A DNA stretch of 34,517 bases from an uncultured Eubacteriales bacterium. Its GTDB lineage: Bacteria > Bacillota > Clostridia > Lachnospirales > Lachnospiraceae. A program made the position numbers and the translations under genes. This document shows positions 32,406 through 34,517 of this stretch, in pieces. The first letter of the stretch is position 1. Each line of letters opens with the position of its first letter. Under the pieces are notes generated by a model. It searched no databases. It saw nothing but the letters and a program-made list of their open reading frames with translations, and was not told where the DNA came from. The DNA lies in assembly GCA_900318615.1 (NCBI GenBank), contig ONLK01000011.1, forward strand, positions 1-34,517, given 5' to 3'.

Positions 32406-34325
32406 TCAGGCCGTTCCGACTCCCTGCACGGAAACAATTTTCCTTGCTTCCTCTGTCAGATCTTCAACCCCTGGAATCCTTCCAATGACATTGGAGCACA
32501 GATAATCCATCGTGATGATTTCCTCCGGAGAAAGAACCGTGTCCTTCGATCCGGCCGTGCTTCCGTCCTGCTTATAAATCACTCCCTGGAAGGGATGAAA
32601 ATTTTCAGAATAAATCTGACCCCTGATCTGATCGATAAGCGTATGAATGCCCTCGGGCATGTTTTTGGAGGTGATCAGATCAATGATACCCCCGGAAATC
32701 CCCCACCAGTAATTCAGGGCACCTTTTTTTGCGGTACTATTCCATGATCCGGATACAATATCACGGATGATCTTCTCATAGAATTTTCCCCAGTTCCAGA
32801 TCGGCGCTGCCAGGTTCGCTGCCATTCCGTTTCCGTAAATATACAGGCCATACCGCCGGTTCTTATCATCCGGGCGGATGGTATCCACGTCCGAAATAAC
32901 ATGAATATCATTCTTCGCAATCATATCTGAAAAATCAGCATTTTTCTCTCCGATCCAGTTAAGATAGACCCTGGCACGCGGGTTGACGGAGCTGGCTCCA
33001 AGTGCAAAAGCATTGATGTTGGCCAGCGCTCCATAGATCGGGTAATCCGCGCGGTAGGCAATTTTATCATTGGCCGCCATGGCACCGGCTGCCATTCCCT
33101 CGAGGAACTTTGCTTCATACATGCGCCCGTAGTACGTGCGTATATTTTTATAAGGCCGATGAACACAGCAGTTCAGAATTCTGATTTCCGGATGTCGGAC
33201 CGCCACCTTCAGACTCGCCGACAGCAGCCGTTCCGAGGTCGTAAAAATGATCTGATTGCCGTCCTCGATGGCAGACTCGATCATGTTCTCTGCCCGTTCA
33301 TCCCCGTTATCGGAATCAAAAAGAGCAAAATAGGCCATCGTCTTTACTTCATTTTTGAACACCTCTTCCAGGTGCATGCGCCCAAGTTCATGGCTGTACG
33401 TCCAGCCGGAATTTCCCATCGGTTTATCATGGATAAAGGCGACATTCAGCTGTTTAACGCGGGAAGCAGTGAAAAAGCGTGTGAAAATGTTCGGCGCCGT
33501 CTCATCCTCCCCGGGTTTCATCACCAGCGTGCTCTCCGGCTGTTCCTTCAGAACCGATATTTCGTCCCAGATGGCATTGACCTGCTCTTCCAGCTGTGAA
33601 TCCGTGATATTCTCCATATCCTGGTACGGGTAGACGGAAAGATACATCAAAAATGCATCGCCGCAGCTGATTCCATATTTTCCCCCGTCCTTTTCTTCGA
33701 ACACTTTTTCAAACCGCCGGTATGAGGATGTAAAATCCATGCGCATGTCATCCGTCCAGACATCTGTGTCCTTCGGGCCGCACAGCGTCAGCAGTTTCTG
33801 ATAACTTCCCGGTCTGGACATGGTTATAAAATTAATCTGTGTTCTGCGGTAAAATTCCATGAATTCATAGAATATCCGTACCTGCGGATCTTCCGACCAT
33901 TGCGGAACCAGACGGGTTACATTTCCCTCAATGCTGAATGCGTGAATATATTTCAGGACGCTTACTCTCTTGTTTCCCTCGAGCACGTAAAACCTGTTCA
34001 TAAACTCATAGGCTACAATGGGGTCGGCAACTCCGCTGTCCATCTGATAGTCATACACGTGCATCCACTTCACGGCAAATTCGCTGTCGGGATTCATGAT
34101 CGGCATGAAATTTCTGGCAAAAGAATTCTGCCGTCCGACGGTTTTCGTGCCGACAATCTGGTCCAGCGGAATATCAACCAGTCCCAGAGGCACCTCCGAC
34201 CGGATTGAGAAATCTTTAATTATATCATCCAGGGCCGGAAGATAAGGCGATTCTCCCTTTTCTACCGCTGCCTTTACCGCTTTCTGACCCAGCTTTACCG
34301 CTTTCATATATTCTTCGTCGTCCAA
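32406..34325 (-). CDS. ParB-like domain fused to BMP/PnrA-type substrate-binding domain, no signal peptide
   Basis: This is a 639-residue protein. Residues 47-140 resemble a ParB-like fold: DIPLDQIVGTKTVGR, a helix, then YVLEGNKRVSVLKY (residues 113-126), in which GNKRVSVLK matches the GxxR-type box of ParB-family domains. A helical region (about 150-285) follows, and a BMP/PnrA periplasmic-binding fold from about residue 291 (KQLNVAFIHDKPMGNSGWTY; AEFLEGMAAGAMA-like near 405). There is no signal peptide, lipobox or membrane segment, so it should be cytoplasmic, unlike usual BMP lipoproteins. The start is TTG at 34325 with AAAGGAG seven bases before it. Databases would probably call it a BMP-family ABC transporter protein; a transport role is doubtful. 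Confidence 0.85.
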   Translation of the reverse strand: MDDEEYMKAVKLGQKAVKAAVEKGESPYLPALDDIIKDFSIRSEVPLGLVDIPLDQIVGTKTVGRQNSFARNFMPIMNPDSEFAVKWMHVYDYQMDSGVADPIVAYEFMNRFYVLEGNKRVSVLKYIHAFSIEGNVTRLVPQWSEDPQVRIFYEFMEFYRRTQINFITMSRPGSYQKLLTLCGPKDTDVWTDDMRMDFTSSYRRFEKVFEEKDGGKYGISCGDAFLMYLSVYPYQDMENITDSQLEEQVNAIWDEISVLKEQPESTLVMKPGEDETAPNIFTRFFTASRVKQLNVAFIHDKPMGNSGWTYSHELGRMHLEEVFKNEVKTMAYFALFDSDNGDERAENMIESAIEDGNQIIFTTSERLLSASLKVAVRHPEIRILNCCVHRPYKNIRTYYGRMYEAKFLEGMAAGAMAANDKIAYRADYPIYGALANINAFALGASSVNPRARVYLNWIGEKNADFSDMIAKNDIHVISDVDTIRPDDKNRRYGLYIYGNGMAANLAAPIWNWGKFYEKIIRDIVSGSWNSTAKKGALNYWWGISGGIIDLITSKNMPEGIHTLIDQIRGQIYSENFHPFQGVIYKQDGSTAGSKDTVLSPEEIITMDYLCSNVIGRIPGVEDLTEEARKIVSVQGVGTA

Positions 34326-34362
34326 GCAGAATCTCCTTTCTCAATAAATTCCATGTAGTAAT

Positions 34363-34516
34363 GCGGAAAATCGCAATCCGCTTCACTCCCTGCTCATGAA
34401 CGCAGGGTCCGCTTCGTGGCCTTGTCAGGAGGGCTTTGCCCTCCTGACATAAGCGCCCCCGCATTCTGGTCCCGGTTTCTGCAGCCCTGATGGCGGGGCC
34501 TGCTTACCTGCGTTCA
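34363..34516 (-). other. Hairpin-rich region upstream of the ParB-BMP gene: structured leader or repeat
   Basis: Several stems were found by eye. GCGGA/TCCGC is at 34363-34367 with 34377-34381, and CCCTGC/GCAGGG at 34388-34393 with 34402-34407. A perfect 12-base stem (34423-34434 with 34438-34449, TTT loop) is flanked by CGCTT/AAGCG. CCCCGC/GCGGGG is at 34457-34462 with 34493-34498. A ten-base long-range pair joins 34397-34406 and 34507-34516. The long-range pair and the 34388-34407 hairpin share bases and exclude each other. No T tracts follow, so these are not terminators. It is not a known RNA class that I recognise. Confidence 0.5.
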
Positions 34517-34517
34517 A

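Noticed and set aside
34225..34464. Minus-strand 79-codon frame across the structured region and the start of the BMP fusion gene
   Set aside because: It overlaps the 5' end of a well-supported gene in another frame. The N-terminal half is translated from nested hairpins, and there is no good ribosome site.
1..34517. tRNA, rRNA, CRISPR arrays, IS elements, prophage genes
   Set aside because: I looked for cloverleaf ends, spaced direct repeats, transposase or integrase frames with terminal inverted repeats, and phage structural genes; none was seen.

Overview
The window looks like chromosomal core DNA from a low-to-mid-GC Firmicute of class Clostridia, most likely Lachnospiraceae. The basis is the gene set and order: mutS-mutL-miaA followed by a methionine gamma-lyase-like gene, phoH-ybeY, an NfnAB pair, rex-nnrDE-alr, a YdiF-type ABC-F and a ParB-like/BMP fusion. 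Strong AGGAGG-type ribosome sites and several TTG starts also fit. I found no tRNA, rRNA, IS element, prophage or CRISPR array. Twenty-six coding regions are supported; 24 are on the minus strand and only two (27867-29828 and 31621-32274) are on the plus strand.

Layout, read in window coordinates. 1-9081 is a minus-strand DNA-repair/tRNA-modification group transcribed from right to left: miaB, mutS, mutL, miaA, a methionine gamma-lyase-like PLP enzyme and a truncated HI0933/BaiN-type flavoprotein. 9208-13632 is phoH-ybeY-DUF3048-lipid flippase, with an extended -10 promoter ahead of phoH and a hairpin terminator after the flippase. rlmH (13757-14236) lies alone between that unit and nfnAB (14380-16664), which has its own promoter, a structured leader and a strong terminator. 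uppP and the ftsK/spoIIIE translocase occupy 17004-21111. A hemolysin/CNNM-CBS protein, yebC and a CFI-box protein form a unit at 21239-24175 with a good promoter and terminator.

24311-27674 is rex-nnrDE-alr: the NADH/NAD+ sensor Rex, the NAD(P)HX repair enzyme and alanine racemase. The rex promoter matches the sigma-A consensus exactly (TTGACA-N17-TATAAT) and is followed at once by a near-perfect Rex operator, so autoregulation by redox state is expected. A YdiF-like ABC-F gene is transcribed divergently from the same intergenic region. An LCP-phosphoesterase pair faces away from a small secreted protein of unknown function. The right edge carries a gene fusing a ParB-like domain to a BMP/PnrA-type ligand-binding domain, with no signal peptide.

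The most unusual parts are that fusion gene and the roughly 150-base hairpin-rich region directly upstream of its strong ribosome site, which contains mutually exclusive pairings. It is either a structured 5' leader RNA or a copy of an interspersed repeat. Other points of note are the Rex operator, the structured nfnAB leader, a palindrome over the LCP promoter, an Ala/Ser-rich insertion inside the FtsK motor domain, and the uncharacterised CFI-box protein.
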